This document shows positions 12,848 through 25,142 of a stretch of 64,000 nt of DNA, piece after piece. The DNA comes from Tethya wilhelma (taxonomy: Eukaryota; Porifera; Demospongiae; Tethyida; Tethyidae): NCBI GenBank assembly GCA_964030475.1, contig CAXIPT010000003.1, positions 7,330,453-7,394,452 on the forward strand. Reading direction: 5' to 3'. The translations under genes and the position numbers were made by a program. The first letter of the stretch is position 1. Every line of letters starts with the position of its first letter. The notes beneath the pieces are model-generated. The model made no database searches. It was not told the origin of the DNA and saw only the letters and a program-made list of their open reading frames with translations.

Positions 12848-12848
<1 letters not shown>

Positions 12849-12918
<70 letters not shown>

Positions 12919-12922
12919 CTGT
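12849..12922. repeat. GT microsatellite at a contig end
   Basis: About 74 bp of GT dinucleotides running into the N-gap. Confidence 0.97.
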
Positions 12923-13099
12923 NNNNNNNNNNNNNNNNNNNNNNNNNNNNNNNNNNNNNNNNNNNNNNNNNNNNNNNNNNNNNNNNNNNNNNNNNNNNNN
13001 NNNNNNNNNNNNNNNNNNNNNNNNNNNNNNNNNNNNNNNNNNNNNNNNNNNNNNNNNNNNNNNNNNNNNNNNNNNNNNNNNNNNNNNNNNNNNNNNNNN
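12923..13099. other. Assembly gap (177 N)
   Basis: Run of N between a GT microsatellite and a repeat whose sequence also precedes the single N at 11205. Confidence 0.99.
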
Positions 13100-13520
13100 T
13101 GAAGTACATGAATTTATACTCTCAGTTTCAAAGCTTTCTAGTTTTTGTTTAGGCTTATTTGTGATTAAAACGAGTATCAAGGAATGTAGTACCTATGAAA
13201 AGAAGTTACTTTGTGCTATCAAAGTTGGCTCAACACATTCTGGTTCTCTGGAAATGCTTTTCAAGTAAGTCAGTCAGAAAGTATGTAAGTAAGTTAGATG
13301 AACAAAAATGGCACTATTGTGGCTTCCCACTAGCTCTCTGAGAAAAGTTTCTGTGAGTTGTAGACCTTGCATGCAATTGGTAATCTGTCAGTGAGAACCT
13401 CTGAGCAAGTTTGAAGACTTAATTTTGTTTTGCTAGATTTTTATGATCATGAACATTTTGTATTGTGCCTATGGGACATTCGGCCCATTCCTACTATACG
13501 TACTACAGTACGTATGATAT
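13100..13520. mobile_element. R2 repeat fragment
   Basis: Begins with sequence almost identical to 11038-11204 and continues through AACAAAAATGGCACTATTGT to the TACGTACTACAGTACGTATG end. Confidence 0.8.
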
Positions 13521-14276
13521 ATACCCATTCCTGCACTGCTTATTCTTATGAAATCTTCAGTACTTGTTTCATTTATTTTTTTCCCAACACTATTGTGGAA
13601 TACAGCTACACGGCTACACAAATGAAAAAGTAGCGTCAAGGATCCCCCCTTTTAATTTGAAAAAAGAAAAACAACTCAAAATTTCAGTTTTTTGTGGAAG
13701 ATAGAACAGTTTCTGTCTGTGTCTTGCCATTTTTTCGCCATTCAGGCCCTGATCTGGCAAAATTTTAGCTGCACGCACGCAAAAGGGGCGGATTTTCAAA
13801 CTAGAAGTGGGCATGGCTACCCAAAATTTTTCCATGTGCTTTGGTTAGATCCCCCCCCTAATAAAATCCTGGATCTGCCACTGCTCTATATGAGTGCCCT
13901 GAAAAGTTTTTGTGAATTTTAGGCCCCTTACATGCAGTTATAGTTATCTGTCAAAAAATGTCCTTGCATGAGCAAGTTTTAATGCATAACTTTGTTTTGC
14001 TGGTTGTTTTTTTATTGTTTATGGACAGTACTGTAAAAGAGTGATAGAACAAGGCAAGTCTCTGATTTCAGCTTCCATCACTTTTTACAGTACTGCCCAT
14101 TCCTACACTGCTTTTTTTAACAAAATTTTTTATTACTTGTTCCGAATCATTTACTATTTTCCACATATAAAGGTACTCAATTGTATGGAGAGTAGTGAGT
14201 CCGACCGAGTCTCTACAAAAGCAAGAGATGTGCTTGCAGCTACATCAGAATCAGATGTCCATACACATTAAAGACA

Positions 14277-15350
14277 TTGTAGGAATGGGCTGACTGTCCC
14301 ATAGACACAATACAAAATGTTGGTCACTATAAAAATCTAGCCAAACAAAATTAATCCTTCAAAGTTGCTCAGAGGCCCTCTCATTGACAGAATACCAACT
14401 GCATGCAAGGCCTAAAACTCACAAAAACTTTCCTCAGCAATCGTAGAGAGCGCTAGTGGGAGCCACAATAGTGCCATTTTTGTTCTGCTAACATATATAC
14501 TTACTTACTTCCTAACTGACCGCTTTACTTGAAAAGGATTTCCAGAGAACCAGAATATGTTGAGCCAACTTTGACAGCACAAAGTAAGTTCTTTTCATGG
14601 GTACTACATTCCTTCATATTTGTTTTCGTCTTAAATAGGTCTAAACAAAAACTAGAAAGGTTTGAAACTTAGTGTATAAATTCATATACTACTGAATGCA
14701 GCCATCTTTGGAGGTAGAGTTCAAAAGTCATTATCTAAGTGGCATTATTATGCGCATGCGCATTAGCCTCCTTCAGCTTAGTGAAGTGCATGTTGCAATG
14801 CTAGCCTGCTACTCAAGCTTTTTGTAGGGACTAACCAGGCTCTGACAGTCTCTACACTGTAGTACTGAAAAAAGTGAATGAACAAGAACAAGTTGTAAAA
14901 AATTAAAAAAAATAAGTAGTGTAGGAATGGGCAGTGTGGTAAAAAGTATTGAAACAAGGCATGTCTCAATTTCAGCACATGACTACTTCATTTTGATGAG
15001 TCGATTGCAAGTTCGAATTCCATCATTGAATGATAATTGTCAGCTATTTGGCTCATGAGTCAATGCAAGCAATCACTTAATTAATAATTGAGATAAAGTA
15101 ACAAGCATGTAGAATGTAGGTGCACAGAAACGTATGAGAGTTGGGTACAAAAAATGAAGTAGTCATGTGCTGAAATTGAGACATGCCTTTCGTAAGTGAG
15201 TTTCTGGTTGGGTATTAGTCAGGCAGAATTAAAGTTTGATATTTTTAATCTGCATACTGCATGGGTTGGTGAACAAGAATATAATTTAATAATGAGACAT
15301 GCCTTGTTCCAATACTTTTTACTGCACTGCCCATTCCTACACTACTTAAA
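14277..15350. mobile_element. Composite R2+R1 repeat, inverted orientation
   Basis: Starts AGGAATGGGCTGACTGTCCC, runs through R2 in reverse and ends with the R1 foldback (14888-15350). Confidence 0.8.
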
Positions 15351-15767
15351 TTTTTATTATAGCTTAATTGTAAGTGTTTCAGTCCAATTTTTGACATGTG
15401 ATTTGCCCGTTTTTCTGTTACTTTGAATGGCTACCTGTTTTTCATTTCCTATTGTGATGATGATATTAGACACATTGACGTAACGTTTAAACAAAAGCAT
15501 TGATACAACAGTCTATATAATTATATGTAAACATAATAAGAACTTTTTATTGAGGGGTACTGTAGTTCATTGTAACAATTCTTTTCCCTACCCACCAACA
15601 TAATAAAATACTGCCAGCCTTCATACTTATAATAAAATAGGAATGAAGTACTTAACAAAAATTGTAATTACCAGGAAATCATGAATTGTATTTCTGACTG
15701 ATCATGTATGAGGGAGTAAAATTAATTTGTAACTAAATTTTACAATCTTGAGTTAATATTTTAACAG

Positions 15768-15980
15768 GTAATGAAGATTACTGGCGAATCTCCTCAAGAT
15801 CACTTCATTTCTCTCCCGGAGACACTGTGGGTACTGTGAGGTGTGTCTCATATACAATCATAGATGATAACAGAGTGGAGAGTGACTTGATAGATCAGTA
15901 CTTCACTCTACAATTTGGAAATGGTCATCAGACAATAGTTACTCAGACAAGTACCCGTATCAACATCCGTGATAATGATA
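15768..15980 (+). CDS. Gene A exon A5: Calx-beta 2, C-half
   Basis: Acceptor TTTTAACAG, donor GTAAGG, phase 1. Encodes NEDYWRISSRSLHFSPGD, then RCVSYTIIDDNRVESD. The usual E-x-x-E-x-F is changed to E-S-D-L-I-D-Q-Y-F here, so Ca2+ binding may be weaker. Confidence 0.85.
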
Positions 15981-17032
15981 GTAAGGACCTAGTTAATACG
16001 AAGTTAATCTATAGTTTATGCCCTGCATCATGAATTTACTTCCCAGTGTCAACTTGCAGTGTACTATAATCTAGCTGACTATTATGCACATTGAGAAAAT
16101 TTTGTACCTGTGACTGTGTGTGAAAATTAAACACTTGAAATTTTGATGACTGATTACCAATACCCCATATACTACTTAATTTTTGAGGTACTTAACTTTT
16201 GCAGTTTTCCATTCTCAGCACAACTTGATTTAGCTCTTCTAGGCTTCTACGAAGTTTTTCTGAGCAGGAATGACTAAATATTATTATGCAAAACAGAATC
16301 ATAAAACTGCCCAGCAGTTCCTTATTCCATGCACTTATTCCTATTCCAGTATGCATAAGCATGAAGTGCTTGAGAAAAGGCATCAATTTAAGCTCCTGAA
16401 GAGACACATTACCCTGTTGGTGTTTTCTGTGTTGATTTTTAAAAAACCTTCAAATTCACTCAAACTGCTAGAGTAGGATAAGAGTCATGTATCATGCACT
16501 GAAAGTGACACACAGTATGGTGGCCATCAATGTACCAAAACACATCTCAGTGTAAGAGCTTTAATTTGAGGAGAGGCTTTTCCACAAACTTCTACTTGTG
16601 AGGTAGAGATTTTGGTATCAAAATGCTTCTAAAGGCTATAGGTTATGACCTCAGAGTAGATTATGTTCGATTACTATTAGGAGTCTAAAACAAATTTGCA
16701 AAATTGTGGCTTCCCAGTATAGTGCTCAATAATTATAATTACTAAGAAAAGTTTTTTGTGAGTTTTAGCACTTTTAAGTCTTGTATGCAGTAATAATTAT
16801 CGGTCAGGGAGAACCCCTGCGTGAGCAAGTTTTAAGTCTTATTTTTGTTTTGCCAGATTTAAAGATCATGAACATAATTTTTGTATTGTGTTTATGCAAT
16901 GTTCTGCCCGGCTCATTCCTAGTGTATACGTACTACCATAATTATGTAATACCGTATAATTATTATGATACAGTTGTAATTAATTATTATAATATGTATA
17001 ATTTTTGATTATTCTTGTATGATATTGTGCAG
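15981..17032. other. Gene A intron 5, no gene seen
   Basis: Mostly unique AT-rich sequence; an old R2 fragment at about 16700-16950 (GTGAGTTTTAGCACTT ... TACGTACTACC). Confidence 0.6.
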
Positions 17033-17176
17033 TTGCCACAATTGCTATGCTTAGGACATCCTCATCTGTTACTGAACATGCTACCTCAAGTTCTGTGTGT
17101 GCAGTGCTAGTCTCAAATTCAATTCTTGAAATTCCCCTTTCATTTGTGATGACATCATTCCCAAATACAGCCACAG
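17033..17176 (+). CDS. Gene A exon A6: Calx-beta 3, N-half
   Basis: Acceptor ATTGTGCAG, donor GTATAG, phase 1. Encodes ATIAMLRTSSSVTEHATSS, then VCAVLVSNS. Separated from A7 by a short 72-bp intron. Confidence 0.85.
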
Positions 17177-17248
17177 GTATAGTTTTGCAAGACTGTGACA
17201 TATGGATAATGTTGTTATATCTTCATGTGTACACTTTCCCTTTTATAG

Positions 17249-17473
17249 AGGATGTAACATTTGGTGATTATGTTAGCTTGAACCAAATGTCGATGTTTCA
17301 TAGTGGAAGCAGAATTAATACTGAAGTATGTCTACCAGTTACTATTTTAGAGGATGATGTGTTGGAGTATGATGAGAATTTCAGTGTGATTTTAGTTAGT
17401 GAAGAGCCAAACAAGTTGTTCGTGCGCTCTGGCAGGAATATCACCGTAGTCACCATTCTGGAGGATGATGATA
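17249..17473 (+). CDS. Gene A exon A7: Calx-beta 3, C-half
   Basis: Acceptor CTTTTATAG, donor GTAAGA, phase 1. Encodes EDVTFGDYVSL, then VCLPVTILEDDVLEYDENF, a full acidic motif, and ends ILEDDDS. Confidence 0.88.
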
Positions 17474-17520
17474 GTAAGATAATATTAGCTACACATGTAT
17501 GCAAATGAAGTATCCAATTG

Positions 17521-17728
17521 ATTATCTGCGGTCGGAATGCACGAGTGCATGTGTAGTGCTCAGGGGAATTAAGGACTGCATGGGTTCATGTAGTTTACCT
17601 TAATTATAATTAAGGTAAACTACATGAACCATGCAGTCCTTATAATTAAGGTAAACTACATGAACCCATGCAGTCCTTAATTCCCCTGAGTACTACACAT
17701 GCACTCGTGCATTCCGACCGCAGATAAT
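17521..17728. repeat. Foldback with a triplicated arm segment
   Basis: Left arm ATTATCTGCGGTCGGAATGC through TAGTTTACCTTAATTATA; the right arm is its inverse ending GACCGCAGATAAT. A partial extra copy of the right arm (about 17610-17645) sits between them, so part of the sequence occurs three times. Confidence 0.85.
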
Positions 17729-18289
17729 ATAGGTATACACATTTTTTTAATTATTCGAAAGCTATACATGCACTGGGTGCAGGAAAATTGCCTCGCCCAG
17801 ATATAGGCATTCCTTGACACTGAATCACACTTCAACTGACTTGAAAAGCAGTTAGTAGCTATAGTGCTAACTTGAGTAAGCTATGTCTAGAACCACTGAA
17901 TCTGATTGTACTGTGTAGGTATAGTAATCATAATTATTTTGCAAGAGTCATAGTGGTAGCAAGCAGGCTAGTAACTCTTCACCTCTTCTGGTGTTAGCTA
18001 GTAGAGGATTCAAGTATGGCAACCAGTAACTGAGTATTCCAGTCAGTGGCTAGTAGTGTGGGCGCTTGCCTTCACGTGTTCAGTGACATCAATTGGTAAA
18101 GGTCATCAAATTCAAATGCATAACCGGAACAATTTTTGCTAATTATATAATTGGCCCCGTTTTTATCACAGTCCGGTGTTATGACTCATAATTGGCTCGC
18201 TACTATAACTTCAATATAATATGCAAGATATAACAATAGAAATGGAAAATATAAATAGTATTTAGAGTATATAGGTGTAATTAATTTTG

Positions 18290-18685
18290 TCACATGACCT
18301 GTTGTTTTTGCATAATTAGCTTCTCATGAATAATTAACTAGGCGGATGGTTACTACTGTTGCTATGGCAATCAAATTTTGTCACTGAAATTGTCTCATGA
18401 TAGGCTACTGTGAGCTGCCCGGGTTTTGTGTAAACACTGCAGCTGCATAAAATTACGACACATTTTTAAATAAAGCGCACCAGCCTGATACACTGTATCG
18501 GCTCTATTTCGACCATGATAAACATTATAACCAAAAACCGGGCAGATCAGGATACCTCACAGTCAGACGAATCTTGTGACAAAATTTGTTGCCATAGTAA
18601 CCTAAAAAACCGTCCGCATTATTAATTATTCATGAGAAATTGAAAATTTAAATTATTCAATAAAGTATAAGTCACATGACCTGCA
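18290..18685. repeat. Diverged ~395-bp inverted repeat
   Basis: Arms share TCTCATGAATAATTAA, GTTGCTATGGCAA/TTGCCATAGTAAC and ACAAAATTTG in opposite orientation. GTCACATGACCT occurs at both ends. Several mismatches, so an older element. Confidence 0.7.
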
Positions 18686-18934
18686 GATTTAATGAGCATG
18701 TTCAGGGTGAGTGTGTAAATCTATAGCTACATGTGTTTTCACAGTGGTATTATTACCCCCAGTTTGGAAGATATAGGTATACAGAGTCTTGCATAATTTC
18801 AAGTTCAGTTGAACCGCCCATGTTTGCGGAAACACTTCTACGTGGAGATTTATTTTGAACATGAATTTATTCATGTCGATCATTACCACCAAATCGCGTT
18901 TTGACATACCTCTCACATTTTTTCACAGCATACG

Positions 18935-19472
18935 CAGTGGCGTATCCAGCATGGTGCTCAGGGTGCTCGAGCACCCCCCTGGCTCAGAAAATAATGACGT
19001 CATTGCGTAAAAGCAGCGCTCAAGACGAGCACAGTTCAATGAATTATGCTTGAAATAAATAAATATAAGCTAATAAGACTTCAAATTCATTCAAGAGTGA
19101 AATTTTACATAAGATTGGAGAAAAAGCCGAAAAAACTGCAGAACAGTTCAACACGATGCCATCTCCGGTGCGATCCATGAATATTAATAACCAGAGGAGG
19201 TACGACACGAGTGCGCCTTTGCTGAGCTGGCAAACAGCTGCACGTGATCAATTCTCATTGTGAAGCATTGTGGTCACATGATTGGAATGCAATTAACAGA
19301 CTTGCCAGCTCAGCAAAGGTGCACTTGTGTCGTACTTCCTCTGATGAATAACTATTAATAATTTTGTTCACGTGATGCAAAAGTGGGCGTGGCTACCCCA
19401 AAATTTTCGGCCGCTTCGCGCCGCATTATATCAGCACCCCCATATATAACTGAAATCCTGGATACACCACTG
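18935..19472. mobile_element. CAGTGGCG-ended element with a nested hairpin
   Basis: Ends CAGTGGCGTATCCAGC and GGATACACCACTG; internal AGGGTGCTCGAGCACCC as in 5727-6100 but inverted. A second foldback at about 19192-19344 (AGGAGGTACGACACGAGTGC and inverse) is inserted in it. Confidence 0.8.
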
Positions 19473-19790
19473 ATATGGGAACTTATACGTATAGTAGGAA
19501 TGTCCCATTGACACAATACAAAATGTTCATGCGTATAAACTCTCAGGGAAAGATATCTAAGCCTTCAAACATGCATAGAGGCCTCCCTTAGTTAGTTTTC
19601 TAACTGCATGCACCAGCAAATCTGGCAGAAACTTCATAGAGCACCCTGGAGAGAGAGAGCACTGGCAAGAAGCCACAACAGTGCAATTTTGTTTTCTTTG
19701 TTCCTCCCTCCATTCCTAACTGACTTACTTCAATCCGATTTCCAGAGAAACAAAAGGCATTGAGCCAACTTTGACTCTACACAGTAACCA

Positions 19791-20168
19791 AGAGTTCATA
19801 AGAGAGAGAAGAGTATCGAACAGCGCATATACTCGTGTAAAAACACTGTGTACAAACTAACATGACATGCACATGAGTAAACCTTAGTACGTAAATTGGG
19901 CGTGGCCATGCATATTACATCATATTGACGGAGGACCTAACAAATCTGAACGAAAAACCGAACAGCCAGCTTCAAGAAGGCAAGAAAAGGACAAAGATAT
20001 ACGTAAGTGCTTGGCCACGCCCAGTATACGACATCAAGGTAGAGATTTACTAGCAGATTACGGATAGATATACATTGTTTAGTCACGTGCATGTCATGTT
20101 ACTTTGTACACAGTGTTTCTACACGAGTATGCACTGTTCGATACTCTTCTCTCTCTTATGAACTCTTG
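19791..20168. mobile_element. Foldback element with CAAGAGTTCATAAGAGAG ends
   Basis: Inverted ends CAAGAGTTCATAAGAGAGAG and its complement ending AACTCTTG, ~90-bp arms, flanked by 7-bp direct repeats CAGTAAC (19784-19790, 20169-20175). A larger relative is at 29682-30670. Confidence 0.88.
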
Positions 20169-20324
20169 CAGTAACTTTATTTCTTCTGAAGTATGTTCTT
20201 TGATACCCTTTTGCTGGCAAAAGCTAACAAACAAAATCTAGGTATCTTTGAAATTCTATAAAAATTACACGTAGCCATTTTATGTAGGTAAAGGTCGCCA
20301 ATATACCATGTGGTTTGCACTCTG

Positions 20325-20540
20325 CATACAGTATAGCGGGAAATTTTTGTGGGGGAAAATTTTTGCAAATTTCGCGGTTTGGCAGCTTTCCACGAAAATT
20401 TTCCTCCACGAAATTTGTATGGTATGTGGTCGTCACGTAATGTTGAGACCCATTCCACGAAAATTTTCCCCACGAATTTCTATTCAAGATGAAAGCGCAA
20501 AAATTTTCCCCCACGAAAATTTCCTGCTATACGGTATAAT
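20325..20540. mobile_element. AT-rich foldback, TATAGCGGGAAATTTT type
   Basis: Left TATAGCGGGAAATTTTTGTG, right CGAAAATTTCCTGCTATA; internal CCACGAAAATTTTCC repeats. A related copy is at 26708-26882. Confidence 0.75.
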
Positions 20541-21082
20541 GTGAATGCGTATGCATTCGTGTTTAATGTTAGGGCCTGGAAGCACTCCTGCTTTTTCCAG
20601 AGACTGACCAGTCTCTACTAGCCTTCATTCACCTTAGTGTTGAAAAAAGTGAATGAACAAGTAGTAAAAATTTTGCAAAAATAAGCAGTGTAGGAATGGG
20701 CAGTGCAGTAAAAAGCGAGACTCGGAACTTCGGCACATGACTATTTCATTTTTTATGTCCAAGTCTTATGATCTAACAAAGATATACCTGCATGCCTACT
20801 GATACTTCATCCCAATTAACCAAGTGATTGCATGCATGACTACTGACTATGACTGAGAATTACAACATGCCTAGAATACTGAAAATGAAGTAGTCATGTG
20901 CCAAAGTTCTGAGTCTTACTTTTTACTACTTGTAGAATACACTAAGTTTAGACCACACTATGTGTGGAGGCTTCGTTGGGCAATGTCTCATATAAAATCT
21001 GTTTCCAAGGTATGCAGAGCAGAATATCTTGCAGGATGGTCCCTAAAACATCAATGCATTGAAAAACAGACAGAAATTTTGT

Positions 21083-21222
21083 GCAGTGGCGGATCCAGCG
21101 GTAGTTTGTTTGGTTCGGACGAACCCCCCCTTTTTGGCCAGCTCGTCATTTTTTACAAGAAACAGTAGAAGATCCAGGGGCGTATCTAGGATTTAAAATA
21201 GAAGGGTGCTGAACAATAACGG
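21083..21222. repeat. Truncated CAGTGGCGGATCC element and CAGGGGCGTATC end
   Basis: CAGTGGCGGATCCAGCGG with GGACGAACCCCCCC, then CCAGGGGCGTATCTAGG; cut by the N at 21223. Confidence 0.55.
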
Positions 21223-21223
21223 N

Positions 21224-21850
21224 AACTAGAAAGCTTTGAAACTTAGTGTATAAATTCATGTACTGCAATGCAGCCATCTTGTAGGTAGGTTCAGAGGTCG
21301 CATTCCACGTGGCATTATTTTGCGCATGCGCATTAGCTTCTTCCAGTATAATGAAGTGCATATACTACTACTCAAGCTTTTTGTAGAGACTTACCAGTCT
21401 GATAGTCTTCACACTGTTGTGTTGAAAAAAGTGAATGAACAAGTAGTAAAAATTTCAAAAAAATTAGTAGTGTAGGAATGGGCAGTGCGATAAAAAGTAT
21501 TGGAACAAGGCGTGTCTCAATTTCGGCACATGACTACTTCATTTTTTTTATATACCCAACTCTTGGCTGGCAGTCCAGTTTACCTGTCTGTTATAGTTTG
21601 CCCCACTGCTTAGCCTACTAATTAGTAGAAATTTGAACCAATGCAATAATAAGCTATGGCACTATTGTACAGATCATCAATTGAATTCATGACACTTACA
21701 TATAGCAAGGATCCTTACATTGGCTTACAAGTGATCAAGAATAAAAATGAAGTAGTCATGTGCCGAAATTGAGACACGCCTTGTTCCAATACTTTTTATC
21801 GCACTGCCCATTCCTACACTACTAATTTTTTTGAAATTTTTACTACTTGT
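21224..21850. mobile_element. R2 fragment plus complete R1
   Basis: Starts inside R2 right after the N; R1 is 21439-21850 with matching arms. Confidence 0.8.
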
Positions 21851-22407
21851 AACTTATAAAATCAGTGTCCACTGCTTACCTTTGCATATACTTCTCAACA
21901 AATTTGACACTTGAGAATGATCTGCATAAAAATTGAACAATCCAGGCCCTGTATCAGCATACTTTTGCGCTAGTTAGACCATTTAGTCTTCTGTCCAATA
22001 CTTAAATACCTTAACTTTATTTATATGTAGTACTTCTAGCACCAAAGAAGGGTTAGCTCTTACTGAAGCTTCTTGTTTTCAGCGTGTACATTCACTCACA
22101 AAAAGAAGCCATTTTGTGGTAACGCCCACTTACGTGCAAAATAAAACTTGGGCGTGGATTTACATGTGCGGTTCAACTGTTTTACCACTTAATTAGCTGG
22201 ACCCAGTCCTTTCAACTGTCCTGAGTATTCAATGCATGACTCTAGTTCATGGATGTGTATACATGTTCCAGCTATTTTTTTTTTTTTTTACATTTGCTGG
22301 CACTTATATACAAGCTCAACTTAGTTTATTTTTTTTGTTTATTTCAAGTCTTTTGTGTTTTTGCACTACTAGTATGTTTAATTATATTAAGTATTGTTTT
22401 CTTCTAG

Positions 22408-22551
22408 CTGTGGAAATTGGCTTTGAGCTTCTTGACTACAATGTCACTGAAGGTGATAGTGTGGAAGTGTGTGCCCAGATCTCACAATTTAGTTTAGAGA
22501 GAGAAGTGATGGTTTATCTGAGCACAGTTGATGGATCAGGCACTGCTATTG
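22408..22551 (+). CDS. Gene A exon A8: Calx-beta 4, N-half
   Basis: Acceptor TCTTCTAG, donor GTATAC, phase 1. Encodes VEIGFELLDYNVTEGDSVE then VCAQISQFSLEREV. It has the canonical V-T-E-G-D-S-V-x-V-C-A core. Confidence 0.88.
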
Positions 22552-22631
22552 GTATACTGACTTAGCAATGATTGCATGTATAAACTTACTATTTTCAACT
22601 TTCATATATAATATTGTTCTTAATATTCCAG

Positions 22632-22859
22632 CAAACAGTGATTACTCATCTGTTGGTTCCATGAGAGTAACTTTTGTGTCTGGACAAAGTATGAGTAGCA
22701 ATTCAACGCAGTGTGTGCAACTTGACAATATTCTTGATGATGATATCCTTGAAAATAATGAACATTTTTTGATATCATTATCAAGTCAGAGCACAGAGGT
22801 TGTCATTGCCACCAGTAGGGACAGAGCGAATGTGACTCTTGTAGAAGACAGCATTGATC
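22632..22859 (+). CDS. Gene A exon A9: Calx-beta 4, C-half
   Basis: Acceptor ATATTCCAG, donor GTACGT, phase 1. Encodes ANSDYSSVGSMRVTFVSGQ, then QCVQLDNILDDDILENNEHF. Ends in SID plus one base. Confidence 0.88.
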
Positions 22860-23206
22860 GTACGTTACAGTAGTCCCATGCATGCCATGCATGAGCATGT
22901 AGAAATAACATGACAATAATTATTATACACTTAATTTTGCAAGGAAATTAGTTAATGACTGTGCCATCCATGAAAACTGTTCAATAAAAATTACCTATTG
23001 TTTTTACTCCATGTACACCAGCAGTATTGCCGCAAGCATAGATGTAAATTATATATATATATTTATATTCTGTTTAATCCATGAAATATATACACGTATC
23101 TCAAAATGAAAGTGCATGCTATATCCATTTACAATAATATTCTGAAAGCTTAGTACCACAACATCTATAGCTTAATATAATGATGATTATGTCTCTTTTC
23201 ATATAG

Positions 23207-23353
23207 ATGTTCAGATTGGTTTTCCTCTAACTACCACAATAAGTGGAACAGAAGGTGTGGATAACACTATTAGTGTCTGTCCTCAAATATTGAATGGAAC
23301 TATAGACAGACATGTGTCTGTTTTTGCATCAACTTCAGATGTGTCTGCTAGAG
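23207..23353 (+). CDS. Gene A exon A10: Calx-beta 5, N-half
   Basis: Acceptor TTCATATAG, donor GTATAT, phase 1. Encodes VQIGFPLTTTISGTEGVD, then ISVCPQILNGTIDRHV. Confidence 0.85.
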
Positions 23354-23432
23354 GTATATATTAAATATATAACGGTACCTGGGTAATACAAATTGGTAAG
23401 AAAAACTTAATGAATTTTGTTTATACATGCAG

Positions 23433-23654
23433 ACTCTGTTGATTACAGCAATGTGTCTAATGTTGAAATTATGTTTGTTCCTGGCCAAACTGTTGGTGGT
23501 ATGCAGTGTGTTGTTATCAGAATCTTTGATGATGTCAATGTCCTAGAGTATTCTGAGACTTTCCAAATGACTGTTTCATCATCCAGTCCATTTGTGATCA
23601 CACCATTAGGACTGAACACTGTGGATATCAGCATTAACGAAGACCCACAAGATG
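23433..23654 (+). CDS. Gene A exon A11: Calx-beta 5, C-half (last visible)
   Basis: Acceptor ACATGCAG, donor GTATTA, phase 1. Encodes DSVDYSNVSNVEIMFVPGQ, then QCVVIRIFDDVNVLEYSETF, and ends NEDPQD. The donor shows the gene continues, but no plus-strand exon follows before the contig joint at 24890. Confidence 0.85.
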
Positions 23655-23689
23655 GTATTATACAACATGCAGATACATGCACTATACTA

Positions 23690-25142
23690 TACTATTTTTA
23701 AAAAATAAATAGTGTAGGAATGGGCAGTGTGGTAAAAAGTATTGGAACAAGGCCGCAGCATGGTCTCAATTTCGGCACATGACTACTTCATTTTTATTCT
23801 TGATCCTTCATATGGATTTTCAGTGTTGTGTTGCAATGATCTGTATATACAATAGTACTGTAGCTTATTCATTGTATTGGTTCAAATTTCTCAGTACAGT
23901 ATAGCTAATCACTTGGCTACTAAAGCAATAGAGTAAACTATAAGAGACAGGCATATAACTTAAACTAGACTGCCGCCAAGAGTTGGGCATAAAAATGAAG
24001 TAGTCATGTGCCGAAATTGAGACCATGCTGCGGCCTTGTTCCAATAGTTTTTACCGCACTGCCCATTCCTACACTATTCATTTTTTAAAATTTTTACCAC
24101 TTGTTCATTCACTTTTTTCAACACTACAGTGTGGAGACTAGGCCTTGTGAAATTATGCTCAAAAATTTACCCATTATTCTATTCTTGAATTCCCAATACA
24201 TATAAACCTATTATTCTTTTTCATGACTCCCATTATTCTCAAATTATTCTTGGTACAATATTATAACAGGCTCGTAATGATAAGGTGTATATCCAAATAC
24301 ATTATAGATAATGCTAATTTTGTGGATAAGTTTGTACATGTAATGAACCTATGACCAAAAAATTTGTTATACATGTTGCCATGATTTAACCATTTTAAAA
24401 TTTAATGTGTCCAAGCAATATTTTTTTTGAAAAGTAAGATACATCATGCACGCAGGTGTTTCTTTTATTAATAGTCCCCAACAATCTTCACAAAAATGCA
24501 TTTATGTATGCTTGTGACAGTTGTGTGATGACCATTACCAAAAATCACAAATTTTTCACCCATTATTCCAGCATTATTCTCAATGCTCCAAGCTCCCTAT
24601 TATTCTCAAAATTATGCTAGCATAATTTCACAAGGCCTAGTGGAGACTATTAGAGACTGGTTATATAGTCTGTACAAAAAGCTTGAGTAGCAGCTATACA
24701 TGCACTACATTATGCTGGAAGAGGCTAATGCGCATGTGTCCACATGGGCTGAATCGATCAAACTTTGAGAGGGCCACGTGGATAGATGACCTTTGAACTC
24801 TACCTACAAAGATGGCTGCATTGTAGTACATGAATTTATACACTAAGTTTCAAAGCTTTCTAGTTTTTGTTTAGGCCTATTTATGATGANTACGTACGTA
24901 CGTAAGTTAGATGAACAAAAATGACACTATGGTGGCTTCCCACTAGCTCTCTCTACAAGTGCTGAGGAAAGTTTCTGTGAGTTTTAGACCATGCATGCAA
25001 TTGGTAATCTGTCATTGAGAGCCTCTGAGCAAGTTTGAAGACTTAATTTTGTTTTGCTAGATTTTTATGATCATAAACATTTTGTATTGTGTCTATGGGA
25101 CAGTCGGCCCATTCCTACTATACGTACTACCGTACGTATGAT
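23690..25142. mobile_element. Composite R1+R2
   Basis: R1 (to 24104), then the R2 flank, interrupted by the element at 24139-24639, then R2 to TACGTACTACCGTACGTATGA. The N at 24890 lies inside R2. Confidence 0.8.
24139..24639. mobile_element. hAT-like MITE with 8-bp target duplication
   Basis: Inverted ends TAGGCCTTGTGAAATTATGC and GCATAATTTCACAAGGCCTA; flanking GTGGAGAC at 24131-24138 and 24640-24647. The 8-bp duplication is typical of hAT. Internal CATTATTCT repeats. Confidence 0.88.

Larger units (their letters stand above)
19482..20933. mobile_element. Composite R2+R1 with two nested elements
   Basis: R2 in reverse (19482-19790) is interrupted at CAGTAAC by a foldback at 19791-20168, resumes, is interrupted again by an AT-rich foldback at about 20325-20540, and ends in R1 (20657-20933). 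The order of insertion can be read directly. Confidence 0.8.
17474..22407. other. Gene A intron 7, repeat-filled, no gene seen
   Basis: Nearly 5 kb made largely of inverted-repeat elements (17521-17728, 18290-18685, 18935-19472, 19482-20933, 21083-21850), with a contig joint at 21223. 21851-22407 appears unique and empty. Confidence 0.65.

Noticed and set aside
12849..13268. ORFs crossing the N-gap
   Set aside because: Most residues are unknown; the ends are microsatellite and repeat.
17033..17508. Continuous ORF reading through exon A6, intron and A7
   Set aside because: GT/AG sites in phase and the half-domain pattern show the 72-bp middle is an intron, and the tail after A7 is intron too.
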